From the NCBI RefSeq assembly GCF_003314975.1, contig NZ_QNRF01000003.1:186001-250000 (forward strand): a DNA stretch of 64,000 nt, written 5' to 3'. This document shows positions 12,299-25,780 of the stretch, one piece after another (the stretch's first letter is position 1; each line of letters starts with the position of its first letter). This stretch comes from Marinomonas aquiplantarum (lineage in GTDB: Bacteria; Pseudomonadota; Gammaproteobacteria; Pseudomonadales; Marinomonadaceae). The notes beneath the pieces were generated by a model, which was given only the letters and a program-made list of their open reading frames with translations, ran no database searches and was not told where the DNA came from. Position numbers and translations under genes: made by a program.

Positions 12299-13546
12299 AT
12301 GCAAATTATTAACGCCCGTTTACGTCACGAATCCGAACTTTTTACACTTGATATTGAACACGGCAAGTTCACCAAAATCACCTCACAAACTCAGTTTATT
12401 CAAGCCACGGAGGGGCAAATAGATGCGCAACAAAACCTTATTTGTGCGCCCTTTGTGGAACCTCATATACACTTGGATGCGGCACTGACCGCCGGAGAAC
12501 CCGAGTGGAACCAAAGTGGCACTCTATTCGAAGGCATTGAACGCTGGCGTCAGCGTAAGCCCATGCTGGATGAAGCGGATATCCGTCGCCGAGTCATGTC
12601 CACCATCGAATTGCTGGTGCAAAATGGCGTACAGGCTATTCGCACCCACGCAGATACTACCGACCCTAGTTTAATTGGCATAAAGACATTGTGTGCGATT
12701 CGCGATGAATTGAAAGACAAAATTGATATTCAAGTGGTCGCTTTCCCACAGGACGGCATGCTGTCTTACCCAAACGGTTTGGACTTGATGGAACAAGCGT
12801 TGGAAATAGGCGCCGATGTCGTCGGCGGCATCCCGCACTTTGAATACACCAGAGAACTCGGTGAAGAATCCGTCAAAACCTTAATTGCTTTAGCACGAAA
12901 ATACGATCGCTTAGTGGATGTGCATTGCGATGAAATTGACGACCCCAACTCACGCTTTTTAGAATTCCTTGCTTACGAAGCGTTGCAACATGACATGGGA
13001 CACAAGGTCACCGCCAGTCACACGACGGCGATGCACTCTTACGATAATGCCTATTGTTCAAAGCTGTTCCGCTTATTGAAAAATTCAAACATCCATTTCA
13101 TTTCTTGCCCTACGGAGAGCATTCATCTGCAAGGCCGTTTTGATAGCTTCCCAAAACGCCGTGGAGTGACTCGCGTAAAAGAGCTATTAGAAGCCGGTAT
13201 GAATGTCTGCTTAGGCCAAGACTCTATTTTTGACCCTTGGTATTCCTTAGGCAATGGCAAGTTATTGAGAACCTTAGATTTTGCCCTTCATATCTGCCAA
13301 ATGATGGGCTATCAAGACTATCGCCAAGCACTCGACCTTATTACGAATAACAGTGCAAAAACTCTGTGCATAGAAGATTACGGCATTGAAGTTGGCAAAA
13401 CGGCAAACTGCATTTTATTGGAAGGCGAAGACGATTACAGTGTCATTCGTCGTCAAGGTGAAGTGTTGCTGTCAATACGAGCTGGCGAGATCATTATGCA
13501 ACGGCAAGCCTCCAAACTATTAACACTCGATTATCTAATAAATTAA
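12299..13546 (+). CDS. codA: Cytosine deaminase-like amidohydrolase (CodA family, variant active site)
   Basis: 415 residues from the ATG at 12299, which begins MQIINARL as in E. coli CodA; an upstream frame extension to 12248 is not supported. Metal and substrate residues are conserved: H56 and H58 (PHIHLD), Q151 (FPQDG), H209 and E212 (HCDEIDD), H241 (SHTTAMHSY) and D308. The E. coli GHDD motif (Asp313-Asp314) reads G-Q307-D308-S309 here. That places Ser where E. coli has Asp314, a position reported to tune cytosine versus 5-fluorocytosine preference, and Gln for the preceding His. With codB upstream, cytosine to uracil is still the best guess; isocytosine, creatinine or another amidine is possible. 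Confidence 0.82.
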   Translation: MQIINARLRHESELFTLDIEHGKFTKITSQTQFIQATEGQIDAQQNLICAPFVEPHIHLDAALTAGEPEWNQSGTLFEGIERWRQRKPMLDEADIRRRVMSTIELLVQNGVQAIRTHADTTDPSLIGIKTLCAIRDELKDKIDIQVVAFPQDGMLSYPNGLDLMEQALEIGADVVGGIPHFEYTRELGEESVKTLIALARKYDRLVDVHCDEIDDPNSRFLEFLAYEALQHDMGHKVTASHTTAMHSYDNAYCSKLFRLLKNSNIHFISCPTESIHLQGRFDSFPKRRGVTRVKELLEAGMNVCLGQDSIFDPWYSLGNGKLLRTLDFALHICQMMGYQDYRQALDLITNNSAKTLCIEDYGIEVGKTANCILLEGEDDYSVIRRQGEVLLSIRAGEIIMQRQASKLLTLDYLIN

Positions 13547-13689
13547 AACGGCTCATGACTAAAGAAATCTCTAAGCCTTTCTTTTTACTAAACTTTACAA
13601 ATTAAATGAATACAATTTTGGCATAATACTTCTCACATAACCTAGACTATTTTTTGTACAGTCCATATTACTAGGTAAAGGGAACAAAA

Positions 13690-15726
13690 ATGCGCATTCA
13701 TTCAATTCGATTAAAAGTCATGATGCCAATCATATCGCTTGCTCTCATTTTAGTGGCCCTATTTGTCTTCATGATGTTTATGAGTAATTTTCAAAAACAC
13801 ACCATGGGGGTGCAAACAGAGCATTATTTTGAGGCCATTTCTGAAGTGCTAAATGCCGATCGCGATATTTATCAAGCTCGCTTGGCGCAAGAGAAATTAT
13901 ACGCAAACGATGGCCACAGAGAGCAAAACTTAAAGGATTATGAAGAAAACGCCCAACAAGTTTATGATCGTTTTCAGCTATTTTTACAACACCTTGAAGA
14001 CGAACCTGCTGAATTAACTCAACCTTTTGAATCGTTTGAAGCACTTTATAATCGATGGCTTACTGCCAGTAACCAATTAGCCATTACCTCAAAAGCACAA
14101 GTCACTATTTCACAAGAATTTCTAGAACTTGATGAGAAGTTTATGGTGATTCGAAATATGCTGGATGAAGCAGGTGAAAAGCTAAGAGATCACACCCATG
14201 CTATGGAAAAAAAGTATGGTTCTGATCTGGATTTACAGCATTATATTGAAGCAATAAGTGAAGTCCTTAATGCCGACAGAGATCTATATCAGGCCAGACT
14301 GAGTCAGCAAAAAATCATTAATGGCGTGGGTGACTTTGCAGAAAACAAACTGTCTTTTCAAGAAAATACCCAACAAGCCTTACAGCGTTTCCATACTTAT
14401 GGCAGTTTATTAGTTTCTGAGCCTTTCCTTACCGAACCATATCGTGAGTTCGATACCTTATTTAATGAGTGGTTCCAAGCAAGTGAAGCACTTATCGACT
14501 CTCCCAACATTGAAAGTAAAATCATGCTTTCAGACAGCTTTATGATTGCCGATAAGGTTTTTTCCGACATTCGAGAAATGCTGGATCAAGCCGGCGAAAC
14601 CGTCAGAAATTACTCCAGAACGGCAGAAGAAATTACTCAAGAAAAAGTGAAGTCTTATCAAGAAATTGCCATGGTGATCATTGCCATCTCCTTTATAATT
14701 GCCATGATATTTGGCTACTTCATTCCGCTTAAATTGACGAAAGATGTCAAAGACATGACTCAGCGTATAAAAGAGATTGCAGAAGGCGATGGTGATTTAA
14801 CCCAAAAAATCAACTCAACCTCGAAAGATGAATTAGGGGATTTAGCAAAAGAATTCGATGGTTTTGTCGAACAGCTTCGTCTGATTATTGCCAGTATTCA
14901 TAAACAATCTAATTCATTAGGTAAAATGACCAATGAATTAAAAAGCGCGTCAGACGATACCACTCAAATCACCAAGACCTTAGCCACCGTTTCGGATTCC
15001 ATCGTCAGCGCTGGTCATGAAATGAACATGGCCAATCAGCAGATGGAAGATGTCGCCACCGAAACTGCCACTGAAGCCACCACATCAACCAACCTTATTC
15101 AACAAGGTATCGAGGCCGTCAAAACCTCTCACGATGCCATTGCAGGTTTAATCGGTGATATAGAGGAATCATTAACAAGGGCCAAAGAACTGGAAGAAAG
15201 CTCGGAAGCCATTGCATCGGTTCTGGAAGTGATTCGTAACATTGCCGAACAAACCAACCTCCTAGCACTAAATGCCGCCATTGAGGCCGCTCGAGCGGGA
15301 GAACAAGGGCGAGGCTTTGCTGTGGTTGCCGATGAAGTTCGTACGCTTGCTACGCGTACTCAAGACAGTACGGATGAAATAGAAACCACCATAGATCAAC
15401 TAAAAATTAATGTACAAAAGTCGTTGAGTGTTACGCAAAACAGCCGTTCTAACGTTAATAATACCGCTGCTAACTTTGATGAAGTCACTCAAACCTTTGA
15501 CTCATTAAAAGAGTCTTTTGATAAAGTTCAAAATATGGCGGCTCAAACAGCACAAGCCACACAAGAGCAATCCACTGTTGCGAATAGCATTAACGAGAAT
15601 CTAATGTCATTAAAAGAACAAACTGAAAAAGCGGAAGAGGTTTCCTCCCTGGTCAGAAATCAATCAGAGCATATTTCAACACTCTATCAAGGGCTAAATA
15701 AACAAGTTGACAGCTTTAAAGTCTAG
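13690..15726 (+). CDS. Methyl-accepting chemotaxis protein with duplicated helical sensor region
   Basis: 678 residues. TM1 is at about 11-33, a periplasmic helical region at about 40-322, TM2 at about 325-345, HAMP at about 346-400, and a signalling hairpin with the standard core ([20 protein letters not shown]). The periplasmic region is an internal tandem duplication: residues 45-170 and 184-310 align at an offset of about 139, starting [15 protein letters not shown] and [15 protein letters not shown] and ending in [12 protein letters not shown] and [12 protein letters not shown]. It resembles helical-bundle sensors such as the HBM family, but I cannot assign it firmly. The ligand is unknown. 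Its 3' end overlaps the convergent dehydrogenase gene by 11 bases. Confidence 0.9.
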   Translation: MRIHSIRLKVMMPIISLALILVALFVFMMFMSNFQKHTMGVQTEHYFEAISEVLNADRDIYQARLAQEKLYANDGHREQNLKDYEENAQQVYDRFQLFLQHLEDEPAELTQPFESFEALYNRWLTASNQLAITSKAQVTISQEFLELDEKFMVIRNMLDEAGEKLRDHTHAMEKKYGSDLDLQHYIEAISEVLNADRDLYQARLSQQKIINGVGDFAENKLSFQENTQQALQRFHTYGSLLVSEPFLTEPYREFDTLFNEWFQASEALIDSPNIESKIMLSDSFMIADKVFSDIREMLDQAGETVRNYSRTAEEITQEKVKSYQEIAMVIIAISFIIAMIFGYFIPLKLTKDVKDMTQRIKEIAEGDGDLTQKINSTSKDELGDLAKEFDGFVEQLRLIIASIHKQSNSLGKMTNELKSASDDTTQITKTLATVSDSIVSAGHEMNMANQQMEDVATETATEATTSTNLIQQGIEAVKTSHDAIAGLIGDIEESLTRAKELEESSEAIASVLEVIRNIAEQTNLLALNAAIEAARAGEQGRGFAVVADEVRTLATRTQDSTDEIETTIDQLKINVQKSLSVTQNSRSNVNNTAANFDEVTQTFDSLKESFDKVQNMAAQTAQATQEQSTVANSINENLMSLKEQTEKAEEVSSLVRNQSEHISTLYQGLNKQVDSFKV

Positions 15727-16681
15727 GGACAAGTTGTTGTGGTTTTCCATCCGCGAAAGCCACTGCATTTTCAAAAGCCGCGTTAAAATACAACTCGTAA
15801 CTATTGTGCTCAACATAGCCAAGATGCGGTGAACACAAGACATTAGGTAAGCCTAACAAGGGTTCATTTTGTGCATTCGCTGGCTCATTTTCATAGACAT
15901 CCACCGCGGCGCGTTTACTGGGCACACGACTTAATTCGTCAAACAAAGCTCTCGACTCAACCAGCTCCGCACGACTGATATTGACGAATAAAGAATCAGA
16001 CTTCATTTGAGCCAAATCTGCTTTGGTCACACAATATTTGGTTGCCTCATTGAGGCGCAAATGCAACGACACTATATCGGCCGATTGAAAAAATTGAGAC
16101 TTAGACTCAGCGGCCGAAAAACCATCCGCCAAGGCTTTTTTACGTGAGGCTTCACTGCCCCAAATCATTACTTGCATACCAAACACTTTAGCAAATTGCG
16201 CAATACGCTGGCCGATTTTTCCGTATCCCCAAATACCCAAAGTTTGCCCATTGAGTGTTCGCCCCAAACCAAGTTCTTGGGACAATTGCCACTGACCTTG
16301 TTGTAACTGATTCACATAGGTTGGGATATGACGACTCGCCGCCATAATCAAAGCCCAGCAAAGCTCAGCCGGTGCCACAGGAGAACCAACACCTTCCGCT
16401 ACTTCCACGCCATACTGGTGGCACAATGCTGGGTCTAAATGGTTACTGACTTTACCGGTCTGACTAATGAGTTTGAGGTTAGGCAGTCGTTTTAGCAGTG
16501 TTTCAGTGATAACAGTCCGTTCGCGGATCAGTACCAAGATCTCCACATCACCCAATTTCGCAACCAATTCATCCTCATTGAAAGTGTCATTGAAGATCAC
16601 CACTTGATGATCTTTTAACAAGGCGAAGCTGGCCAGATGTCTAACACTGTCTTGATAATCATCCAATACGGCAATCTTCAT
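15716..16681 (-). CDS. D-2-hydroxyacid dehydrogenase family protein
   Basis: 321 residues from the ATG at 16681, chosen because AAGGAG lies six bases upstream; the frame itself opens at 16702. The NAD-binding motif is [14 protein letters not shown]. The catalytic Arg, Glu and His can be placed in [14 protein letters not shown] and SPHLGYVE. It is related to 3-phosphoglycerate and glyoxylate/hydroxypyruvate reductases but too divergent to name a substrate. The gene is convergent with the preceding chemoreceptor, overlapping its 3' end by 11 bases, with no terminator between them. Confidence 0.85.
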   Translation of the reverse strand: MKIAVLDDYQDSVRHLASFALLKDHQVVIFNDTFNEDELVAKLGDVEILVLIRERTVITETLLKRLPNLKLISQTGKVSNHLDPALCHQYGVEVAEGVGSPVAPAELCWALIMAASRHIPTYVNQLQQGQWQLSQELGLGRTLNGQTLGIWGYGKIGQRIAQFAKVFGMQVMIWGSEASRKKALADGFSAAESKSQFFQSADIVSLHLRLNEATKYCVTKADLAQMKSDSLFVNISRAELVESRALFDELSRVPSKRAAVDVYENEPANAQNEPLLGLPNVLCSPHLGYVEHNSYELYFNAAFENAVAFADGKPQQLVPRL

Positions 16682-16776
16682 GCAGAACTCCTTAATACAC
16701 ATCTAAACGGATCTTTCGATTGGTTATCATGATACAGAATCGCCACAGAGTCACGATGGCGAATAACCTAGCAGGC

Positions 16777-16803
16777 AAAAAAAAGCCCCACACAAGGTGG
16801 GGC
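16777..16803 (-). terminator. Rho-independent terminator of the fadBA genes
   Basis: Stem GCCCCAC (16785-16791) / GTGGGGC (16797-16803) with loop ACAAG. On the minus strand it is followed by eight Ts. It lies about 57 bases past the fadA stop codon. Confidence 0.88.
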
Positions 16804-16860
16804 AAAAGACAGAAGTTAGAGATAGATCTTATCGAAGTAGCATTCGACAAGTTATCAGCA

Positions 16861-20213
<3,353 letters not shown>

Positions 20214-20296
20214 GCTGGTCTCCAATTATTTTTATTATGACCCAGCTCAACAGAAATGAACTGGGCCCAGATTAAATCGTTTTCCCTAGGGAATAC

Positions 20297-21226
20297 TTAT
20301 AGATTGCTTTCCAGTTCTGGCACCGCGTCAAACAAATCCGCTACCAGACCGTAATCCGCCACTTGGAAAATTGGCGCTTCTTCATCTTTGTTGATCGCCA
20401 CAATCACCTTGGAATCTTTCATACCAGCCAAATGTTGAATGGCACCAGAAATCCCCACGGCAATATACAGATCAGGGGCAACGGTTTTACCCGTTTGACC
20501 TACCTGTAGATCATTCGGTACAAAACCAGCATCTACTGCAGCACGAGAAGCACCGACGGCAGCACCCAGTTTGTCAGCCACACCTTCCAATAGTTTGAAG
20601 TTGTCGCCATTCCCCATACCTCGACCACCAGACACCACCACTTTCGCTGCGGTTAACTCTGGACGATCAGACTCTGCCAATGCTTCTTTTACAAAGCGAC
20701 TCTTGTCTGCAGCGATAACTTGCGACAAGACTTCACGTTCAGCACTGCCACCTTCGCTTGCTGCCGCATCAAAACCTGTCGCACGAACCGTCATCACTTT
20801 AACGGAATCAGAGGACTTAACGGTGGCGATGGCGTTACCTGCATAGATAGGTCGAACAAAGATATCCGCTGATTCCACTTTGATGACATCAGATAGTTGA
20901 GCCACATCAAGCAAAGCGGCCACACGAGGCAAGGTATTTTTACCTGTCGTAGTAGCGGGCGCTAAAATGTGCGTATAGCCTTCAGCAACATCAATAATTA
21001 ACTTAGAGGTGTTTTCGGCCAACTGGTGCTCATAAGCTTGGTTATCGGCAACCAATACTTTTGCTACGCCAGCAACAGCGGCAGCTTGTTCAACCACCGT
21101 TTGACATTCAAAACCTGCAACCAACAAATGAATATCACCACCAATTTGTGACGCCGCAGTCACCGTATTCAAAGTAGCCGGTTTAAGAGACTTATTATCG
21201 TGTTCAGCAATGACTAAAATACTCAT
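20297..21226 (-). CDS. etfA: Electron transfer flavoprotein alpha subunit
   Basis: 309 residues. The C-terminal FAD-binding region contains [14 protein letters not shown] and [28 protein letters not shown], the standard EtfA signature. It accepts electrons from acyl-CoA dehydrogenases with EtfB and passes them to ETF:ubiquinone oxidoreductase. The start overlaps the etfB stop by four bases, showing translational coupling. Its position between the crotonase and fadBA ties it to beta-oxidation. Confidence 0.96.
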   Translation of the reverse strand: MSILVIAEHDNKSLKPATLNTVTAASQIGGDIHLLVAGFECQTVVEQAAAVAGVAKVLVADNQAYEHQLAENTSKLIIDVAEGYTHILAPATTTGKNTLPRVAALLDVAQLSDVIKVESADIFVRPIYAGNAIATVKSSDSVKVMTVRATGFDAAASEGGSAEREVLSQVIAADKSRFVKEALAESDRPELTAAKVVVSGGRGMGNGDNFKLLEGVADKLGAAVGASRAAVDAGFVPNDLQVGQTGKTVAPDLYIAVGISGAIQHLAGMKDSKVIVAINKDEEAPIFQVADYGLVADLFDAVPELESNL

Positions 21227-21975
21227 GACACCACCTTCGCTTCATTTTTAAGTTTATCTACCAACTCAGTAACAGAGCCTACTTTGATACCACCAGCACG
21301 CTCTGGTGGAGGCGTAACCGATACCACACTAACGTTAGAGCGAATTTCCACACCCAAATCAGCAGGCGTTTTTACATCCAGAGGCTTTCTTTTGGCTTTC
21401 ATGATGTTTGGCAAAGAGGCAAAACGCGGCTCATTCAAACGTAGGTCAGTGGTTACCACTGCTGGTAATGTCACGGCCAATGTTTGCAGACCACCATCAA
21501 TTTCACGTGTCACTTGCGCTTCACCGTTTTCGATCACTACTTCAGAAGCAAAGGTCGCCTGAGGGTAATCCAACAAAGCCGCTAACATTTGACCTGTCTG
21601 ATTATTGTCAGAATCGATCGCTTGTTTACCCATAATGACCAAATCAGCCGCCTCTTCTTGCGCAACTTTCGCTAGCAATTTTGCGACAGAGAGAGAATCA
21701 ACATCGTCTTCTGCTTCTACTTGAATGGCACGATCAGCACCCAACGCAAGGGCGGTACGCAAAGTTTCTTGGCAAGCTTTAGAGCCGATAGAAACCGCCA
21801 CAACTTCAGACGCTACGCCCTTCTCTTTCAGGCGGATAGCCTCTTCCACAGCGATTTCGCAGAAAGGGTTCATAGACATTTTAACGTTCGTTAAATCGAC
21901 CGCAGTATGGTCGGCTTTAACACGAACTTTAACGTTATAATCAATAACTCGTTTAACAGATACTAGGATTTTCAT
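21223..21975 (-). CDS. etfB: Electron transfer flavoprotein beta subunit
   Basis: 250 residues, matching EtfB throughout ([19 protein letters not shown] at the start, VNV-type AMP site region, and [19 protein letters not shown] near residue 185). It forms the heterodimer with EtfA encoded by the overlapping downstream gene. The 234-base gap upstream, which holds the preceding gene's terminator, implies a promoter here; no recognisable FadR or PsrA site was found. Confidence 0.96.
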   Translation of the reverse strand: MKILVSVKRVIDYNVKVRVKADHTAVDLTNVKMSMNPFCEIAVEEAIRLKEKGVASEVVAVSIGSKACQETLRTALALGADRAIQVEAEDDVDSLSVAKLLAKVAQEEAADLVIMGKQAIDSDNNQTGQMLAALLDYPQATFASEVVIENGEAQVTREIDGGLQTLAVTLPAVVTTDLRLNEPRFASLPNIMKAKRKPLDVKTPADLGVEIRSNVSVVSVTPPPERAGGIKVGSVTELVDKLKNEAKVVS

Positions 21976-22160
21976 AAGTCCCTCATATTTATTATTTTCT
22001 TGCAGTCTATATTAGTTTGAGAGCGATTTTCATCAATAACAAAAAAGCGCCAGTTAACTAACAAAAATATTCAAGAGGATAATTCCAAAGTGATTCCAGC
22101 GGTTTACGCTCTTTGAGTTTAGACCGAATTCAATAAAACAAATGACAAATACCGTACAAA

Positions 22161-22188
22161 CAAAAAAGCCCCACCAAAAGGTGAGGCT
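22161..22188 (-). terminator. Rho-independent terminator after the crotonase gene
   Basis: Stem AGCCCCACC / GGTGAGGCT (22167-22188, one mismatch) with an AAAA loop. On the minus strand it continues into TTTTTTG, about 20 bases past the crotonase stop. Confidence 0.8.
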
Positions 22189-22209
22189 CATCGGCACACT
22201 CGCAGCGAC

Positions 22210-22962
22210 TTATTTATTACGGGAAAGAAAAGATGCGAAAGCTTGATAAGCTTCTTTGGATTTTAATCTATCTTTAAAAATCCGCCCTTCTCGCATCAAA
22301 GCCATCTGCACATCGTCTTGCGCTCGATGCTTGAGCAGATCTTTACTGAGGGCAACGGCCTCAACAGGTAACGCTGCCACTTTCTCTACATATCGTTGCG
22401 CAACTTTAAAGGCTTCGCCCGGCTCACACAAATGGTTGATCAAGCCCATGTCTTTCGCCTCTTCAGACTCAACAAAATCCCCTAAGATTAGAATCTCAAA
22501 CGCTTTTTGATGCCCTACTAATTGCGGTAGAAGGTGGCTTGATGCGGCTTCTGGCACCAAGCCTAACTGTACAAATGGGAACTGCAATTTAGCATGACGT
22601 GATGCCACCACCATATCACAATGCAACAACATGGTTGCACCAACACCGACAGCTCGCCCCTCAACCCCGGCGATTAAAGGCTTTTGATAACGCGTCAACA
22701 TTTGCAAAAACGCCATGATGGCTTCCATCTTATCTGGTGCTTGGGCAATTTGCAGAAACTCATTGATGTCATTACCTGAAGAAAAATCTGGCCCAGCGCC
22801 ATAGATCATACTGGCTTTTACCTCAGCATTGTTCTGGGCAGACTGCAAAGCCTGCGTTAACGCCTGATACATCTCTAATGTAATAGCGTTTTTCTTTTCA
22901 ACTCGATTCAAACAGATGTATTGAATACCAGATTCAATGCTTTCAGTAACAAATTCACTCAT
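22210..22962 (-). CDS. Enoyl-CoA hydratase/isomerase (crotonase) family, isomerase-like active site
   Basis: 250 residues, crotonase fold with oxyanion-hole region SMIYGAGPDFSSGNDINEF. The position that carries the first catalytic Glu in hydratases (GGGxEL) reads VGVGATMLLHCD, so that Glu is absent. The second Glu is kept in LGLVPEAASS. This pattern resembles delta3-delta2 enoyl-CoA isomerases and PaaG-type proteins more than classical hydratases. It probably helps oxidise unsaturated fatty acids. The start overlaps the DUF2889 gene by four bases. Confidence 0.88.
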   Translation of the reverse strand: MSEFVTESIESGIQYICLNRVEKKNAITLEMYQALTQALQSAQNNAEVKASMIYGAGPDFSSGNDINEFLQIAQAPDKMEAIMAFLQMLTRYQKPLIAGVEGRAVGVGATMLLHCDMVVASRHAKLQFPFVQLGLVPEAASSHLLPQLVGHQKAFEILILGDFVESEEAKDMGLINHLCEPGEAFKVAQRYVEKVAALPVEAVALSKDLLKHRAQDDVQMALMREGRIFKDRLKSKEAYQAFASFLSRNK

Positions 22963-23525
22963 GACTGATGCTCCTCATTCGGCAATGTTAGTACTTGTTC
23001 ATCCACCAGTTTTCTAACCATAGGACCATCATCAGCCCAACCTTGACAGGTATTCACTAATTTACCAATCGCAATTGGCACCTGCTGTGGGTACTTTTCA
23101 CTCAACGGCTGCCACATAGTTTGAAAGGCCGTTGTCGCCGCTACTGGCAATAGCTCCATAATATGGGTACAACCAGACTTACCGGCAAAGGTTTGCTTTA
23201 ACCAACGGTTCCAGCCAGCCCCAATACGAGTACCTTTAATAACATCAAACGCAGGCACAGCACCGCCACAACCAGGGAACGGAAAAGCATCCATAGACAC
23301 TTCAATGTCTTTAATGAGAAAGCTATCGTCGAGCGTGAGGCGAACGTACATATCATGAAAAGGACTGTCTTTAGGAACTAGGCTACCATCGTATTCGCGG
23401 TACACATCTTGAGCCTTAAGGTCTTGCATAGTGGCTTCGACTTCCCATAAGCCGTCGTCACGCAAGAAACCATAGGACTCAATGCGACGCCGATGCAGCA
23501 ACTGACGTTTCACTTGCGTCATCAT
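22959..23525 (-). CDS. DUF2889 domain protein in the beta-oxidation cluster
   Basis: 188 residues, matching DUF2889 (opens with KRQLLHRRRIESYGFLRDDGLWEVEA; contains GTRIGAGWNRWLKQTFAG and CTHIMELL). No signal peptide or membrane segment. The function of the family is not established; members often lie near fatty-acid, steroid or aromatic acyl-CoA degradation genes. Here the stop overlaps the crotonase start by four bases and fadD lies 83 bases upstream, so a role in acyl-CoA metabolism is inferred. Confidence 0.8.
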   Translation of the reverse strand: MMTQVKRQLLHRRRIESYGFLRDDGLWEVEATMQDLKAQDVYREYDGSLVPKDSPFHDMYVRLTLDDSFLIKDIEVSMDAFPFPGCGGAVPAFDVIKGTRIGAGWNRWLKQTFAGKSGCTHIMELLPVAATTAFQTMWQPLSEKYPQQVPIAIGKLVNTCQGWADDGPMVRKLVDEQVLTLPNEEHQS

Positions 23526-23607
23526 TCTCTCCTAGAAAAGGCGTAAAGAAAGAAAACACCTAAGAAACAGCTAATTGCCCAGCGGTTTCTTAGGGTTAAG
23601 TCCAGCC

Positions 23608-25305
23608 TTAGCTGGCCATTTCCTCTTCACGTAAGGCACGACGTAGAACTTTACCGACATTTGTTTTAGGTAGCTCAGTACGCACTTCGATGTGTTTCGG
23701 CACTTTATAAGCGGCCAAATGTTCCTTACAGAATAGACGCAGAGTATCAATATCCATTGCTTCATCAGATTTCATCACCACGAAGGCTTTTACCGCTTCA
23801 CCGGTTTTGTCGTCTGGCACACCAATGGCAGCGGACTCTAAGATAGCAGGATGAGAGGAAATGCAATCTTCCACTTCTGTAGGGTAAACATTAAAACCTG
23901 ACACTATGATCATGTCTTTAGCACGATCAACGATTTGCAAGTAACCGTCTTCATGCTGCATGGCAATGTCACCAGTAATCAAGAAACCGTCTTCGGTCAT
24001 CACTTCGCGAGTGGCCTCTTCACGATTCCAATACCCTTTCATGACTTGTGGGCCACGCACGCACAACATGCCAGATTCACCTTGTGGCAACGCCTCACCA
24101 TTATCACCTTGGATCTTGATGTCCGTTTCACCGACTGGCAAACCTATGGTTCCGATACGTTCTTTACCAATTGGATTGAATGACACAACAGGTGAGGTTT
24201 CCGTTAAACCGTAACCTTCAACCACTTGGCATCCGGTAATGCGTTTCCACTCATCGGCTGCAGCGTGAGTAAGTGGCATACCACCCGAACAGGTCAATTT
24301 AAGACTAGAGAAGTCCAACGCGCGGAAATCTTCACGATTGCATAAACCAACAAAAAGCGTATTTAGTCCCACAAAACCAGTGAACTTCCACTTTTTAAGT
24401 TCAGACACAAAACCTGGCAAGTCTCGTGGATTTGGAATCAAAATGCTGTGCGCACCACGCTGTAACAAGGTCAAGCCATGAATCAAGAAGGCGTAGATAT
24501 GATACAAAGGCAAAGGGGCAATGTAGGTTTCGGTGCGCTCATCAATGATGGACTCAAGACGGGAACTCAATTGGTACATGTTAGCCAACAAGTTGGCATT
24601 CGTTAACATGGCACCTTTAGCAACACCAGTCGTACCACCTGTGTATTGCAACACTGCAATTTCCGCCGGCTTAGTTGATACTTTTTCAACCACCTTACCA
24701 CGACCTTTAGCTAAAGCTTGGTTTAACGTAAGCGCACCCTGTATATGATATGGCGGTACCATCTTCTTCACGTATTTCACTACAGAGTTCACCAATAAAC
24801 GCTTTACAGGTGAATGCAAGTCGGCAATTTCTGTGATGATGACATGCTGAATGCTGGTTTTAGCAAGAATTTTTTCCACATTGCTCGCCATATTAGCGAA
24901 CACCACTAAAGCTTTAACATCGGCATCATTAAACTGATGTTCCAATTCTTTAGGTGTATAAAGCGGATTCGTATTTACCACTACCATACCCGCTTTCATG
25001 GCGCCAAAAAGGACAATCGGATATTGAATGATATTAGGTAATTGGATGGCAATACGATCGCCAGGAGATAAGTTTGTTTCATTTTGCAGGTAGGCCGCAA
25101 ACTCGTTAGATTTTTCATCCAGTTCACGGTAAGTAATGGTGCGCCCCACACTTGTGTAGGCAGGCAAGTCGGCGTATTTATTAACCGCTTTTGCAAGTAC
25201 ATCCGTTAGACATTGATAACCATTAGGGTTTAGCGAGTCTGGTAAATAACTACCTGGCACTTTCTCGTTTTCTGCGTTGTTATTTAGAGAAGTATCCATT
25301 GTCAT
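23608..25305 (-). CDS. fadD: Long-chain fatty acyl-CoA synthetase FadD-type
   Basis: 565 residues, AMP-forming acyl-CoA synthetase. The P-loop is YTGGTTGVAKGAML, the AMP motif YGLTETSP, the hinge region GYLQIVDRAKDMIIVSGFNVYP, and the C-terminal catalytic Lys lies in TNVGKVLRR. It activates free fatty acids to acyl-CoA at the membrane. GGAG sits six bases before the ATG. The SCP2-type gene upstream ends with a hairpin, so fadD may have its own promoter. Confidence 0.93.
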   Translation of the reverse strand: MTMDTSLNNNAENEKVPGSYLPDSLNPNGYQCLTDVLAKAVNKYADLPAYTSVGRTITYRELDEKSNEFAAYLQNETNLSPGDRIAIQLPNIIQYPIVLFGAMKAGMVVVNTNPLYTPKELEHQFNDADVKALVVFANMASNVEKILAKTSIQHVIITEIADLHSPVKRLLVNSVVKYVKKMVPPYHIQGALTLNQALAKGRGKVVEKVSTKPAEIAVLQYTGGTTGVAKGAMLTNANLLANMYQLSSRLESIIDERTETYIAPLPLYHIYAFLIHGLTLLQRGAHSILIPNPRDLPGFVSELKKWKFTGFVGLNTLFVGLCNREDFRALDFSSLKLTCSGGMPLTHAAADEWKRITGCQVVEGYGLTETSPVVSFNPIGKERIGTIGLPVGETDIKIQGDNGEALPQGESGMLCVRGPQVMKGYWNREEATREVMTEDGFLITGDIAMQHEDGYLQIVDRAKDMIIVSGFNVYPTEVEDCISSHPAILESAAIGVPDDKTGEAVKAFVVMKSDEAMDIDTLRLFCKEHLAAYKVPKHIEVRTELPKTNVGKVLRRALREEEMAS

Positions 25306-25345
25306 AAAAAGCTCCAGTTGTTTTTTTTATGTTGGAGAGAAATGC

Positions 25346-25379
25346 AAAAGCCCAACTACAGTTTAGCAGTTGAGCCTTA
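25346..25379 (-). terminator. Probable terminator after the SCP2-domain gene
   Basis: Stem GCCCAACT / AGTTGAGC (25350-25375, one mismatch) with a ten-base or longer loop. On the minus strand it is followed by TTTTGC. The short T-tract makes it a weak terminator or attenuator. Confidence 0.5.
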
Positions 25380-25402
25380 AGAGCGTTGCGCAAAATTTCA
25401 AC

Positions 25403-25717
25403 TTATTGGGGAAAGATTTGCGTCAATTTCGTGGCTAGCATAATGTCTCCATCTGCACGAATTTTACCTTGCATAAAGGCTTGCATGCCATCTAATTCGC
25501 CACTCATTACATCTTTAAGGGTTTCCAGGTCCATGCTTAAGGTCACGGTTGGATCATCATGCTCACCTTCACCCATTTCACATTTTCCGTCTTCAATACT
25601 TAAGTGATAGTTCTCTGCATCATCTAAGTCAAATTGAAAAACCGCTTCCATATCATCCGCTTCATCTGCGTCAAAACGACCTAGCATCGCATCAAAAACC
25701 GCTTTAGCTTCGCTCAT
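25403..25717 (-). CDS. SCP2 sterol-binding domain protein
   Basis: 104 residues from the ATG at 25717, which has AGAGGTG upstream; the frame extends to 25756 without support. It is an acidic single-domain SCP2 protein (EAVFQFDLDDAENYHLSIEDG, then a hydrophobic core ending MLATKLTQIFPQ). SCP2 domains bind fatty acyl-CoAs and other lipids in a hydrophobic tunnel. Its place between an acyl-CoA dehydrogenase and fadD suggests an acyl-CoA carrier or buffer for the pathway. Confidence 0.85.
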   Translation of the reverse strand: MSEAKAVFDAMLGRFDADEADDMEAVFQFDLDDAENYHLSIEDGKCEMGEGEHDDPTVTLSMDLETLKDVMSGELDGMQAFMQGKIRADGDIMLATKLTQIFPQ

Positions 25718-25746
25718 AGTACACCTCTTCAATATTCTATTTATCA

Positions 25747-25771
25747 GGCACACCACATAGTATGGTGTGCC
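25747..25771 (-). repeat. Inverted repeat between acyl-CoA dehydrogenase and SCP2 genes
   Basis: Perfect arms GGCACACCA / TGGTGTGCC with a seven-base centre CATAGTA. On the minus strand no T-run follows; on the plus strand ATTTTGTT follows. It could be an mRNA-stabilising hairpin, a weak terminator or an operator. Confidence 0.5.
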
Positions 25772-25780
25772 ATTTTGTTA

